Assembly: GCA_024235415.1 (NCBI GenBank) | Contig: JACKML010000009.1 | Location: 1 to 64,000 of the forward strand | Length of the DNA: 64,000 nucleotides | Source: Chromatiaceae bacterium | Lineage (GTDB): Bacteria; Pseudomonadota; Gammaproteobacteria; Chromatiales; Chromatiaceae | Direction: 5' to 3' | Part shown: positions 44,711-53,354 of the stretch, in pieces | Layout: the number at the start of each line of letters is the position of its first letter | How positions within the stretch are numbered: position 1 is the first letter of the stretch | Program-made: the position numbers and the translations under genes | The notes under the pieces: model-generated | What the model was told of the DNA's origin: nothing | The model's input: the letters and a program-made list of their open reading frames with translations, nothing else | The model's database searches: none

Positions 44711-45421
44711 TTATTCTTCCGGCGGATTTCCGTCGTAGACGAGGTTCTGCCGCCGCTGCAGGTAGGCGTCCCGGATGAACGAATAGGGATCCAGTGCCGC
44801 CTGGTCGATGACCCGGCTGGCGTTGAGGAGGTCGGCACGGATATCGACGATATCCAGGCCGATCAGGCTCCAGCGCACCGTGCTGTCATCGATCAGGATC
44901 AGCGGATCGGTATACCAGTCGACGACCACGCCCAAGCCATCACGCACAGACCGTGGACCGAAGAACGGCATTACCAGATAAGGCCCTGAGCCGAATCCCC
45001 ACACACCGAGAGTCTGACCGAAATCCTCGTTGTAACGCGGCAGATTCATGTTGCTGGCCACATCCAGCAGGCCGAGGATGCCGATCGTGCTGTTGACCGC
45101 AACCCGACCGACGTCACTGAAGGCGCGGCCGATCTTGAACTGCAGCAGGTTGTTCAGCGCCGAGCGCACGTCTGAGAGGTTGTTGAAGAAATTGGTGACA
45201 CCCCGGTTGACCGGCGCAGGCGTAATGTAGTTGTACCCCTCGGCCAAAGGCGTCACCAGCGCGCGGTCCAGCATGTCGTTGAAGCTGTATACGGCGCGGT
45301 TGAAATCCTCCAACGGGTCACGCGGATCGCGGTCCGGCCCTGTCGCGCAGCCGACGAGCACCAGCGTTGCGGCAAGAAACAGAACAGGTGCCTTCTTGTA
45401 CAACAAGGCAGGAATCTTCAT
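44711..45421 (-). CDS. mlaA: MlaA (VacJ) outer-membrane lipoprotein
   Basis: 236 residues from the ATG at 45421 (AAGGA about 8 nt upstream); a GTG at 45445 would add eight residues without benefit. Lipobox LVGC gives lipidation. Core VacJ motifs: DPLEDFNRAVYSFNDMLD, RVAVNSTIGILGLLDVASNM, GVWGFGSGPYLVMPFFGPRSVRDG. MlaA removes misplaced phospholipid from the outer leaflet together with the MlaFEDB system, whose genes are not here. Confidence 0.93.
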   Translation of the reverse strand: MKIPALLYKKAPVLFLAATLVLVGCATGPDRDPRDPLEDFNRAVYSFNDMLDRALVTPLAEGYNYITPAPVNRGVTNFFNNLSDVRSALNNLLQFKIGRAFSDVGRVAVNSTIGILGLLDVASNMNLPRYNEDFGQTLGVWGFGSGPYLVMPFFGPRSVRDGLGVVVDWYTDPLILIDDSTVRWSLIGLDIVDIRADLLNASRVIDQAALDPYSFIRDAYLQRRQNLVYDGNPPEE

Positions 45422-45526
45422 TTTGGTTTTCCTTGCTTCCTTCACCTTCGAGCGGCATGGACCCGTTCGAACGAACGCGACATTATAGGCACGCCGTTCA
45501 TGCGATAACAGCCGGCTGCCCAGACA

Positions 45527-46420
45527 TCATCTCACTGACATTTCGGACCAGGGCTCCACCCGGTAGCCAAGTTGCTCCAACCCCGCCACCAACCCCGTAT
45601 CGCCGCCCAGATGCATGGCACCGACCGCCACCAACACGGCTTCGGCTGCCAGCCGAGGTGCGAGACGTTCCAGCATTCGCGCGTTCCGTTGCTCAATCAC
45701 CTGCCCGGTATACCACTGCACCAGGGCAGGTGGCATTTTGGCGTACTGTGCCCTGGCTGTCCGATAAAGCAGATCAGGATCGCCCTGCAGGTACGCTTCG
45801 GTCAGCTCCTCCAGCTGTTTCGGCTGCTGAGCTGCGTTCTTGACCGTGTCGTCCAGCAACGCCAGGGCAAGCGCCGTCGGCATGTCGTCGAAAAGCGCCA
45901 ACTGCTCGGCTGGCGTCTCCAGCCCGACCACCGGGCGTCCCCGTTGCTGCGCGGCAAGATAGATCTCCATATCGAGGAACCGACCAGTCTTTGCCGGCGG
46001 CATGCCGAGGGTCACCGCGGCGGCCCATGGCTTGAGACGGTTGAGCACGGCCTCAGGGATGCCACGTTCCTCCGCCGCATCGCGCAAGGCCCAATAGCCT
46101 GCCTCCCCGACCACGCCGCGCAGGTTCTGATCCACCGGCAGCAGCGTCGCCGCCGCTACCGCCAGCAAAGCGACTGCATCGGGGACCATTTCGATCACCA
46201 CCGTGTCCACCTTTTCGATCAAAGGCGTCAGATGTGCGAGTCGCGCCAGGACGCGCGGATCTTCACTGTGCATGGTCCCGACCAGATAACTCGGTGTCCC
46301 GCCCTCTGACAGCACCCGATAGACAGGCAACTGACCTGCCCCGGCCGTCGATGACAACGTCAGCAGCAGTGCCACCAGTCGCAGAACCGGGAAAAGGTAC
46401 GTCGCTATCGTGTTGTGCAT
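45527..46420 (-). CDS. TraB/GumN family protein
   Basis: 297 residues, signal peptide 1-28 ([14 protein letters not shown] region). [10 protein letters not shown] and [20 protein letters not shown] are the two GxxH motifs of the TraB/GumN family, with [16 protein letters not shown] between. The family is related to EreA/ChaN-type enzymes, possibly metalloproteases; function in most bacteria is unknown. Divergent from rnt, with only 17 bp between start codons. Confidence 0.87.
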   Translation of the reverse strand: MHNTIATYLFPVLRLVALLLTLSSTAGAGQLPVYRVLSEGGTPSYLVGTMHSEDPRVLARLAHLTPLIEKVDTVVIEMVPDAVALLAVAAATLLPVDQNLRGVVGEAGYWALRDAAEERGIPEAVLNRLKPWAAAVTLGMPPAKTGRFLDMEIYLAAQQRGRPVVGLETPAEQLALFDDMPTALALALLDDTVKNAAQQPKQLEELTEAYLQGDPDLLYRTARAQYAKMPPALVQWYTGQVIEQRNARMLERLAPRLAAEAVLVAVGAMHLGGDTGLVAGLEQLGYRVEPWSEMSVR

Positions 46421-46437
46421 TCGGTATCCTGCCGCGC

Positions 46438-47091
46438 GTGGAAGACAAAGCCTACAACACCGCGATCAGTCGGCGGTTTCGCGGTTACCTGCCGGTCGTC
46501 GTGGATGTCGAAACGGGCGGTTTCAGTGCCCAGACCGATGCGCTGCTCGAGATCGCCGCGGTGATCCTGCGCATGGACGAGTCCGGCAATATCGAGCCGG
46601 CGGAATCGTTCAGTTGTCACGTGCAGCCGTTCGAAGGCGCCAATCTCGACCCCAAGGCACTGGCATTCAACGGGATCGACCCCTATCACCCGTTTCGAGG
46701 CGCGCTGCAGGAAAAGGATGCGCTCGACCACGTGTTCCGACCGATCCGCGCAGCGCTCAAGGCCAGTGCCTGCAAACGCGCGATTCTGGTCGGCCATAAC
46801 GCGTTCTTCGATCTGGGATTCATCAATGCCGCGGTCGAACGCACGGCCTACAAGCGCAACCCCTTCCACCCGTTCAGCACTTTCGACACCGTGACCCTTT
46901 CAGGCCTCGCCTATGGTCAGACCGTGCTGGCGCGGACCGTCATCGCTGCAGGTATGGAGTGGGACGCGGCCGAGGCACATACCGCGCTGTACGATACGCA
47001 AAAGACCGCCGAACTTTTCTGCCGGATCGTCAACCGCTGGCATGCCGCTGTCGACGAACAACCCTGGGACGATCAGTCCGCCGGCGACTGA
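46438..47091 (+). CDS. rnt: Ribonuclease T
   Basis: 217 residues from a GTG at 46438, giving an N-terminus aligned with E. coli RNase T. DEDDh exonuclease residues are present: [44 protein letters not shown] and LALEFNGIDP-like conserved stretches ([24 protein letters not shown]) are diagnostic. It trims 3' ends of tRNA and other stable RNAs. Its last 19 bp overlap tail-to-tail with the SLATT gene. Confidence 0.95.
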   Translation: MEDKAYNTAISRRFRGYLPVVVDVETGGFSAQTDALLEIAAVILRMDESGNIEPAESFSCHVQPFEGANLDPKALAFNGIDPYHPFRGALQEKDALDHVFRPIRAALKASACKRAILVGHNAFFDLGFINAAVERTAYKRNPFHPFSTFDTVTLSGLAYGQTVLARTVIAAGMEWDAAEAHTALYDTQKTAELFCRIVNRWHAAVDEQPWDDQSAGD

Positions 47092-47555
47092 GATGCCTTC
47101 GCTGAAGATTCCTCGAGGTTCTGCAGCAGCTGCTGCCACGCCTCACCCTCGCGCGAGAGTATCGCTTCGACACTGGCTGCCAGCAATCGGAACGCCTCGT
47201 CATCGGAGTGGCCGCCATAGCGGCCGGCCCGCGCCAGGTACAGGTACTTTTCGTGCAACAGGTTCTCGACAGTGGCGCGGTAACGGATCCAGTTTTCGTG
47301 ATGCTGATTGACGTGCTGCAGGCCCTCGACGACCACGACCAGAACACCCAGCACGCCGGCAAGCAGGCCGAAGTTGTCGAGACTGCTGAACAAAGGCACC
47401 AGCGCGGCCGCTGCGATCGAGGTCACCTTCAGACGGCGATACCACCTCTGGTGATGCACGCTCTTGCGGTCGTACCACTCGATCTGGTCCTCGAGCCGCT
47501 GGTAATTGGTCCCATCACTGCTCAAGACGACTTGCGCCCGAGGTGGATCAGCCAT
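47073..47555 (-). CDS. SLATT-type (DUF4231) two-helix membrane protein
   Basis: 160 residues. N-terminal amphipathic part [26 protein letters not shown], two transmembrane helices (about 44-58 and 63-80), then [25 protein letters not shown] and a helical tail. This is the DUF4231 member of the SLATT superfamily, which has been predicted computationally to be a pore-forming effector in nucleotide-signal defence systems. The start lies 34 bp inside the 3' end of the TIR gene, so translation is coupled. No catalytic motif is seen. Role: membrane effector (inference). Confidence 0.82.
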   Translation of the reverse strand: MADPPRAQVVLSSDGTNYQRLEDQIEWYDRKSVHHQRWYRRLKVTSIAAAALVPLFSSLDNFGLLAGVLGVLVVVVEGLQHVNQHHENWIRYRATVENLLHEKYLYLARAGRYGGHSDDEAFRLLAASVEAILSREGEAWQQLLQNLEESSAKASQSPAD

Positions 47556-48163
47556 ACGGCAAGCCCGAGCAGCAGCAACGCGCCGCTGAGCAATTCGGTG
47601 TCACCCATATCGATCGCCTCGGTGCACGACGTCATCCCGAGAAGGCCGGCGATGGCGCCACCAATGCGAAAGCCACGCTGCCTGCCCGAGCCCCAGCTGG
47701 TCAGCGCCTCCTTCCACGACACGCTGGCAGGCGACCGCTTCTTAGGGCTATCCGGGCGCAATGGCTCGCTCAATATCGAGCGAATGCGGTTGGCCAGCAG
47801 GTCGAAACCGGGATGCGCGGCGCCCGGCTCCCAATTGCTCAGGTTGACCGCCTGCAGGCGCTTGAACTCGAAAGGAATACTTTCATTCGGGATGTCGTCG
47901 ATGATCACCGTCGCCACAATATTGCGATCGGCACCGGCGGCGGCCTCGGTATGCACCCATCGCGACCGGATGGAGCGTTGCGACCACAATACGACGACGC
48001 ATTCCGCGCCCTTTACCGCTGCCTCGATGACCTGCGCATAGTCCATGCCCGGGGGAATCTGCTTGTCCCACCACACTGACCAACCCTGGTCTTCGAAGGC
48101 ACCTGCGAGACGCCGCGCGAAATCCGTGTCCTCGCTGGAATAGCTGATGAAGATCTGACCCAC
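47522..48163 (-). CDS. TIR-domain protein with C-terminal membrane helices
   Basis: 213 residues from a GTG at 48163 (AGAGG 5 nt upstream). Residues 1-130 are a bacterial TIR_2 domain: IFISYSSEDTDFARRLAGAF, WSVWWDKQIPPG, VVVLWSQRSIRSRWVHTEAAA. The catalytic glutamate expected for TIR NAD+-processing enzymes is E73 (WVHTE). After a Lys/Arg/Pro linker, two hydrophobic helices lie at about 166-180 and 190-208. TIR enzymes in bacterial immunity make cyclic ADP-ribose-like signals or deplete NAD+. A terminator upstream isolates this gene and its partner from grxD. Confidence 0.87.
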   Translation of the reverse strand: MGQIFISYSSEDTDFARRLAGAFEDQGWSVWWDKQIPPGMDYAQVIEAAVKGAECVVVLWSQRSIRSRWVHTEAAAGADRNIVATVIIDDIPNESIPFEFKRLQAVNLSNWEPGAAHPGFDLLANRIRSILSEPLRPDSPKKRSPASVSWKEALTSWGSGRQRGFRIGGAIAGLLGMTSCTEAIDMGDTELLSGALLLLGLAVWLIHLGRKSS

Positions 48164-48215
48164 GTTACCTCTTCTCCGTTGCTGCGGATGCCGTCTGTCA
48201 TCCCCGAATGGAGGA

Positions 48216-48224
48216 AAAATAGCA
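48216..48224 (-). promoter_or_regulatory. Possible extended -10 promoter for the TIR gene
   Basis: On the minus strand, TGCTATTTT forms an extended -10 (TGN-TATTTT) about 50 bp before the GTG start, immediately after the grxD terminator. No convincing -35 is seen. Confidence 0.3.
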
Positions 48225-48255
48225 TGTACAGGCGGTGGCACAGGTCGCGCACCCA

Positions 48256-48281
48256 ACAAAAAGGCGACCGGTGGCCGCCTT
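48256..48281 (-). terminator. Intrinsic terminator of grxD
   Basis: Minus-strand hairpin with AAGGCG/CGCCTT outer stem, one internal mismatch and a GGT loop, followed by five U. It falls 27 bp after the grxD stop and just before the TIR promoter region. Confidence 0.75.
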
Positions 48282-48307
48282 ACGTGGAGAACAGAAACCG
48301 CGGGCAA

Positions 48308-48649
48308 TCAGCTGTCGGACGATTCCGCCGCCCACTTCCGGGCCGCCTCCCCAACCGCCTTCTTCAGGTCGCCGTTCGCGTGCATCTCGAGGGTGATGTC
48401 GCAACCGCCGATCAGCTCACCGTCGATATACACCTGCGGGAACGTCGGCCAGTCGGCAAAGCGCGGCAGGTTTTCGAAGATCTCCGGGTCCGCCAGCACG
48501 TTGACGTAGGCAAACTTCTCTCCGCAATCCTGCAGTGCCGCCGCAGCGCGCGAGGAGAAGCCGCACTGTGGAAACTGGGGCGTTCCTTTCATGTAGATAA
48601 TGATCGGGTTGCTCTCAACCTGCTCTTTGATTCTTTCCAACACGTCCAT
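48308..48649 (-). CDS. grxD: Monothiol glutaredoxin (Grx4 type)
   Basis: 113 residues from the ATG at 48649 (GAGAGG 8 nt upstream). Active-site CGFSSRA, preceded by YMKGTPQFPQ, and GSH-binding WPTFPQVYIDGELIGGCDI. CGFS glutaredoxins carry [2Fe-2S] clusters between IscU and client proteins. Monocistronic, with its own terminator. Confidence 0.95.
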   Translation of the reverse strand: MDVLERIKEQVESNPIIIYMKGTPQFPQCGFSSRAAAALQDCGEKFAYVNVLADPEIFENLPRFADWPTFPQVYIDGELIGGCDITLEMHANGDLKKAVGEAARKWAAESSDS

Positions 48650-48769
48650 TTCAGTACCTCTCGTTCGATATCGACCCGGCCGCTGAAATGGGCATGGATC
48701 GCCGTAATACAAGTGCGCCTAGTCTAGCAGCAGCAAAACCCGATAACCCGGACACTTTGCGGGCAATAG

Positions 48770-50548
48770 TCAGGCCGTGCCGTCGACGTTGCGCTGCAGC
48801 CAGAACTCCAGCAGCGCCAGGTGCCAGAGCTTGCTGCCCATGATGCGTGTGTGGTGCATCTCCGGTGCCGCCAGCAGGTTGTCGACATAACCACGGTCGA
48901 ACAGCCCGCGCTCGCGGCACGCCCGCGAGTCGAGAATGCTGCGCATGAAATCGAGGAACGGGCCACGCACATACTTGAGCGCTGGCATCGGGAAGTAGCC
49001 CTTGGGCCGGTCGATCACCGCATCCGGCACGATACCGCGCGCAATGCGTTTCAAAAGATGTTTGCCGTCCGACTGCAGCTTGAGTCCGACCGGACAGCGT
49101 GCAGCGACCTCGACCAGATGGTGATCAAGAAACGGCACACGGGCCTCGAGCCCCCAGGCCATGGTCATGTTGTCGACACGCTTGACCGGATCGTCGACGA
49201 TCAACGTTGTCACGTCGAGCTTGAGCACCGCATCGAGAAAATCGTCCGACAGGGCATCGTCGAGGCGGCTCGCGACGAATTCGCCGGTATGATCCGCGCC
49301 GCGATACGGCGGCGTCACCATGCGCAGGAACTCCGGGTGATCACGGTCGAAATAGTGCTTGCGAAAGCGCTCCAGGCGCGTGCCATCACGCTCGGCCAGC
49401 ATGCGCGGATACCAGAAATAGCCGCCGAACACCTCGTCCGCACCCTGCCCGGACTGCACCACCTTGATCGATTTCGATACCTGCTCGGACAACAGGTAGA
49501 ACGCGACCGCGTCCTGGCCGAACATCGGCTCGGCCATCGCATCGACCGCCTCGGGCAGGCGCTTGAGCACCTGATCGTTGGGCACCAGGAACTTGTGGTG
49601 CACCGGTCGGTAGCGCTCGACCACCTGGTCGGAGAACTCAAACTCACTGCCCTTCTCTTCCGGCTGATCCTCGAAACCGACCGAGAAGGTATGGAAGTCG
49701 CGAACGCCGATCTCCGCCAGCAACGCCACCAGCAGGCTCGAATCTAGGCCACCGGACAACAGCACGCCGACCGGCACATCGGCCACATCGTTGCGCTTGC
49801 GCACCGCGGCCAGCAGCGCCTCGTGGGTCGCATCCACCCACTCCTGCTCGCTGCGCGGCTCCGCGAGCCGGGTGGCATCCAGGTTCCAGTAGCGCCGCAG
49901 CGTCTGCGTGCCGTTCGCATCCAGCTGCAGGCTGTGCGCCGGCTCGAGCTTGCGGATGCCACGCAGGATGGTATGCGGTGCCGGGATCACCGCATGCAGT
50001 GTGTACTGGAAATGCAGCCCGACCGGGTCGATCGCGGTATCGATGCCGCCGCCGGCCAGTAGCGCCTGGGTGTTTGAGGCGAAGCGAAAGCGGTTGTCGT
50101 CCAGCGCGTAATAGAAGGGCTTGATACCGAAGCGGTCACGTGCCGCGAACAGACACTGCCGGCGCCCGTCCCAGATCGCGAACGCAAACATGCCGTGCAG
50201 ATGCGAAGGACAGTCCACACCCCATTCGCGGTAGGCCTTGAGGATGACCTCGGTATCGCCGCCAGAGACGAAGACATGCCCCCGCGCCTGCAGATCGGCG
50301 CGCAGTTCACGGTAGTTGTAGATGGCGCCGTTGAACACCAGGCTCAGTTCGGCATCCACCATCGGCTGGTGCGAACGGTTCGACAGATCGATGATCGACA
50401 GCCGTCGATGGCCCAGCGCCACCCTGCCCGAATGCCAGGTACCGGCATCGTCAGGTCCGCGCCGCTGCAGCGCCGGCAGCATGTGTTCGATCAGTTCAGG
50501 CGCCACCGCTCGCCCGTCGAGGCGCAACTCACCACAGATACCGCACAT
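48770..50548 (-). CDS. asnO: Asparagine-synthetase-like amidotransferase, NAGGN type
   Basis: 592 residues. N-terminal Ntn glutaminase (Cys2 in MCGICGE, RRGPDDAGTW, HRRLSIIDLS, FNGAIYNYRELRADL), then synthetase domain with PPi loop LLSGGLDSSL. The overall pattern, including QSGQGADEVFGGYFWYP and VIDRPKGYFPMPALKYVRGPFLDF (region 48940-49020), matches N-acetylglutaminylglutamine amidotransferases rather than AsnB. In the known osmoprotectant pathway it acts with a GNAT/ATP-grasp ligase, but that gene is absent here. Starts 2 bp after the hydantoinase B stop. Confidence 0.78.
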   Translation of the reverse strand: MCGICGELRLDGRAVAPELIEHMLPALQRRGPDDAGTWHSGRVALGHRRLSIIDLSNRSHQPMVDAELSLVFNGAIYNYRELRADLQARGHVFVSGGDTEVILKAYREWGVDCPSHLHGMFAFAIWDGRRQCLFAARDRFGIKPFYYALDDNRFRFASNTQALLAGGGIDTAIDPVGLHFQYTLHAVIPAPHTILRGIRKLEPAHSLQLDANGTQTLRRYWNLDATRLAEPRSEQEWVDATHEALLAAVRKRNDVADVPVGVLLSGGLDSSLLVALLAEIGVRDFHTFSVGFEDQPEEKGSEFEFSDQVVERYRPVHHKFLVPNDQVLKRLPEAVDAMAEPMFGQDAVAFYLLSEQVSKSIKVVQSGQGADEVFGGYFWYPRMLAERDGTRLERFRKHYFDRDHPEFLRMVTPPYRGADHTGEFVASRLDDALSDDFLDAVLKLDVTTLIVDDPVKRVDNMTMAWGLEARVPFLDHHLVEVAARCPVGLKLQSDGKHLLKRIARGIVPDAVIDRPKGYFPMPALKYVRGPFLDFMRSILDSRACRERGLFDRGYVDNLLAAPEMHHTRIMGSKLWHLALLEFWLQRNVDGTA

Positions 50549-50549
50549 C

Positions 50550-52100
50550 TCATTCGCCTCCAGGCGTCATTGATCCCCAACCGCCGCCGCCCGGCGTCTC
50601 GATCCGCAGGCGGTCACCCGCGCGCAATTCACCCTCACACTTGGAGGGCAGGTCGCGGTCGTTCAGCCGGTTGACCCCCGGCCGGCCATCGCCGCCCCCG
50701 GCGACACCCCAGGGGGAGTGCGTGCGACGCTCGGTCAGCAACGTGAAATGTGCCGGCGCCAGGAACTGGAATTCACGCACCAGGCCATCACCGCCTCGTC
50801 GCGCGCCACTGCCGCCGGAGCCCCGGCGCAGCCGATAGCAGGACACACGCAGTGGGAAACGGCTCTCCAGTACCTCGACGGGGGTATTCAGGGTATTGGT
50901 CATGTGGGTCTGCAGGCCATCCAGCCCCCCGCCCGATGCCCCGGCACCCATACCGCCGCCGATCGTCTCGTAGTAATCCCAGCCACCCCGGGGTCCGGCG
51001 CTGCCGATCGCCAGGTTGTTCATGCTGCCGTGACTGGCCGCCGGTATACGCTGCGGGATCGCCTGCGCCAGCGCACCGAGGATCACATCGACCACGCGCG
51101 TGCTGGTCTCCACGTTGCCCGCGGCCACCGCCGCCGGCTTGCGCGCATTCAGCAGACAGCCCTCAGGCGCAAGCAGTTCGATCGGCCTGAAGGCGCCCGC
51201 ACAGGCCGGTGTCTGGGCCGGCATCAGGCAGCGAAACGCGTAATAGACCGCTGCGGCGGCCACCGCGAGCGGACAATTCACGTTCCCCGCGACCTGCGCG
51301 GCCGTACCACTGAAATCCGCGATGGCCCCCTGCCCAGAGACAGTCAACGCGACCTTGATCGGGATATCGCGGTTGCCCTGGCCGTCGTCGTCGAGGCAAT
51401 CGGAAAACACATAGCGACCCGACGGGATGTCGGCCAACGCCGCACGCGCGAGCCGCTCGGCGTAGTCGTTCAGGGCCACGATGCCTTGCCGGAAATCCGC
51501 CAAGCCGTATGCAGCAACAAGCGCACCCAGACGTGCTGTCCCTGCGCGGTTGGCTGCAAGCTGGGCGGCAAAATCGCCTTCGGACTCGGCGCGGTTGCGA
51601 GTCGCCTGCGTCAGCCTCTGCAGGACCTCCGGCAGCAATACGTTTTCGCGCACCAGGTGCACCGGCTCGATCACCACACCCTCATCATCGAGCCGCGCAG
51701 AGATTGGCATCGACCCGGGCGATGCCGCACCGATATCCGCGTGATGGGCGCGGTTGACCACGAACGCGCACAGCTCGCGATCATGGAACACCGGCGCGAT
51801 CACCGTGACATCGGGCAGATGGGTACCACCCAGATACGGATCGTTGAGAATCACCTGGTCACCCGGACGCCAAGCGATGCGCGAGACGATACCGTGCATT
51901 GCAAACGCCATGCTGCCCAGGTGCACCGGGATATGCGCGGCCTGCGCGCACAGGGCGCCCTGCGCATCGAACACCGCGCAGGAGAAGTCCAGGCGGTCGC
52001 GGATGTTGGGGGAGAACGCCGCGTTGCGCAGCACCAGTCCCATCTCGCCGCACACGGCATCGAGACGACTGGCAAAGATGTTCAGGGTAGCTGGTGTCAT
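50550..52100 (-). CDS. Hydantoinase B/oxoprolinase-family subunit
   Basis: 516 residues, full length for HyuB. Motifs: LRNAAFSPNIRDRLDFSCAVFD, HIPVHLGSMA, GDQVILNDPYLGGTHLPDVTVIAPVF, DFSGTAAQVAGNVNCP, GGGMGAGASGGGLDG and C-terminal TPGGGGWG. Family members act with HyuA subunits on hydantoins, 5-oxoproline or ketones, ATP-dependently. No HyuA is encoded in the window. Abuts the amidotransferase gene. Confidence 0.88.
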   Translation of the reverse strand: MTPATLNIFASRLDAVCGEMGLVLRNAAFSPNIRDRLDFSCAVFDAQGALCAQAAHIPVHLGSMAFAMHGIVSRIAWRPGDQVILNDPYLGGTHLPDVTVIAPVFHDRELCAFVVNRAHHADIGAASPGSMPISARLDDEGVVIEPVHLVRENVLLPEVLQRLTQATRNRAESEGDFAAQLAANRAGTARLGALVAAYGLADFRQGIVALNDYAERLARAALADIPSGRYVFSDCLDDDGQGNRDIPIKVALTVSGQGAIADFSGTAAQVAGNVNCPLAVAAAAVYYAFRCLMPAQTPACAGAFRPIELLAPEGCLLNARKPAAVAAGNVETSTRVVDVILGALAQAIPQRIPAASHGSMNNLAIGSAGPRGGWDYYETIGGGMGAGASGGGLDGLQTHMTNTLNTPVEVLESRFPLRVSCYRLRRGSGGSGARRGGDGLVREFQFLAPAHFTLLTERRTHSPWGVAGGGDGRPGVNRLNDRDLPSKCEGELRAGDRLRIETPGGGGWGSMTPGGE

Positions 52101-52294
52101 CGACAGAAAAACGGCATCCGCCGCATGGCCGCGTTTGACCAGCTTAGGCGCAAACCAGGGTCAACTGCCAGCCTTCCGGACACGCCCGGCGTCAGGTATT
52201 TACCGGGAACGGCCGTGAGACAGCCTCTTTCCCGGCAAGACGGCAGTCAGACACCGGTTTGAGCGCTTTTTTTACTTCCCCGGCACAGACACGG

Positions 52295-52324
52295 TTGAAA
52301 GCGTCGTCCTGCAGTCCCTAGAAT
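52295..52324 (+). promoter_or_regulatory. Candidate sigma-70 promoter of sodB
   Basis: TTGAAA (52295-52300), 18-nt spacer, TAGAAT (52319-52324); about 60 bp before the ATG. AAGGAG precedes the start codon by 7 nt. Confidence 0.55.
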
Positions 52325-52383
52325 CCCGGGCACCAGAACGCGGGACCCGGTTCCGCACATGACGACGACCAAGGAGTTTTGAG

Positions 52384-52965
52384 ATGGCGCACGAACTACC
52401 CGCACTTCCCTATGCAATGAATGCCCTGGAGCCGGTGATCTCGCAGGAGACCCTGGAGTTTCACTACGGCAAGCACCACAACACCTATGTAACCAACCTG
52501 AACAACCTGGTTCCCGGCACCGAGTTCGAGAACATGTCCCTTGAGGACATCATCATGAAATCGACCGGCGGGGTATTCAACAACGCCGCACAGGTGTGGA
52601 ACCATACCTTCTACTGGAACTGCCTGAGCCCGAACGGCGGTGGCGCACCGACCGGCGCCCTGGCCGACGCGATCAACAAGAGCTTCGGTTCGTTCGACGC
52701 CTTCAAGGAGGCATTCAGCAAATCCGCCGCCACCAATTTCGGCTCCGGCTGGACCTGGCTGGTGAAGAACGCGGAAGGCGGCGTCGAGATCGTCAATACC
52801 TCCAATGCCGGCACCCCGATGACCGATGGCAAGACCGCGTTGCTGACGATCGACGTGTGGGAACACGCGTACTATGTCGACTATCGCAACGCGCGCCCGA
52901 AGTACCTCGAAGAGGTATGGAAGATCGTCAACTGGGACTTCGTGGCAAGCAACTTCGGCGGATGA
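52384..52965 (+). CDS. sodB: Fe/Mn superoxide dismutase (iron type)
   Basis: 193 residues. Metal ligands are within [29 protein letters not shown], and [19 protein letters not shown]; the WTWLVKN segment and length point to the iron form of gammaproteobacteria. It detoxifies superoxide in the cytosol. Strong AAGGAG site. A long GC-rich hairpin follows the stop. Confidence 0.95.
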   Translation: MAHELPALPYAMNALEPVISQETLEFHYGKHHNTYVTNLNNLVPGTEFENMSLEDIIMKSTGGVFNNAAQVWNHTFYWNCLSPNGGGAPTGALADAINKSFGSFDAFKEAFSKSAATNFGSGWTWLVKNAEGGVEIVNTSNAGTPMTDGKTALLTIDVWEHAYYVDYRNARPKYLEEVWKIVNWDFVASNFGG

Positions 52966-53013
52966 TCCGGATGGTCGTGCATCGCTTGGCGACCTGAGAA
53001 GATCGATTGAGAA

Positions 53014-53042
53014 CGGCCCCCGCCGGATGCCGGCGGGGGCCG
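53014..53042 (+). terminator. GC-rich hairpin after sodB
   Basis: Perfect 13-bp stem (53014-53026 with 53030-53042) and 3-nt loop, 48 bp after the stop. No U-run follows, so it may also serve as a stabilising 3' end. Confidence 0.7.
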
Positions 53043-53142
53043 TCGCGTTCCTCGATCGATAAGGCAGACTGATTCGAAATCCCATTATGTCGGTTTATTT
53101 GCCATCGCCTCGCGGAAAAGCCGCTGTCAGCAGGAAGAAAAA

Positions 53143-53171
53143 GCGACAAAACGAGAAGCTGGCGACAAAAC
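53143..53171 (+). repeat. Two direct GCGACAAAAC repeats upstream of the sigma-54 promoter
   Basis: Identical 10-bp copies at 53143-53152 and 53162-53171, 19 bp apart centre to centre, about 130-160 bp upstream of the -24/-12 promoter. This is a plausible distance for an enhancer-binding protein site (inference). Confidence 0.4.
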
Positions 53172-53301
53172 AAGGAATTCAGATCGGAATCAGGAAATAA
53201 CCGCCCAAGCCATTGGGGCAGCACGATCGGCGAGTGTAAAGAACCAGCGACTCGGCCACCGGACTCAATCATTACCTACTGTTTTTATTAGACATTTTTT
53301 T

Positions 53302-53317
53302 TGGCACGAGAAGTGCT
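53302..53317 (+). promoter_or_regulatory. Sigma-54 (-24/-12) promoter for the PEP-CTERM gene
   Basis: TGGCACGAGAAGTGCT matches the RpoN consensus TGGCACG-N4-TTGCW except one position; GG (53303-53304) and GC (53315-53316) are exactly 10 nt apart. It lies 38 bp before the ATG. Sigma-54 promoters upstream of PEP-CTERM genes are known from PrsK/PrsR-controlled exosortase systems. Confidence 0.78.
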
Positions 53318-53354
53318 GTTGACATGAGCAAATCAACACTTGCTGGTGTCAATC

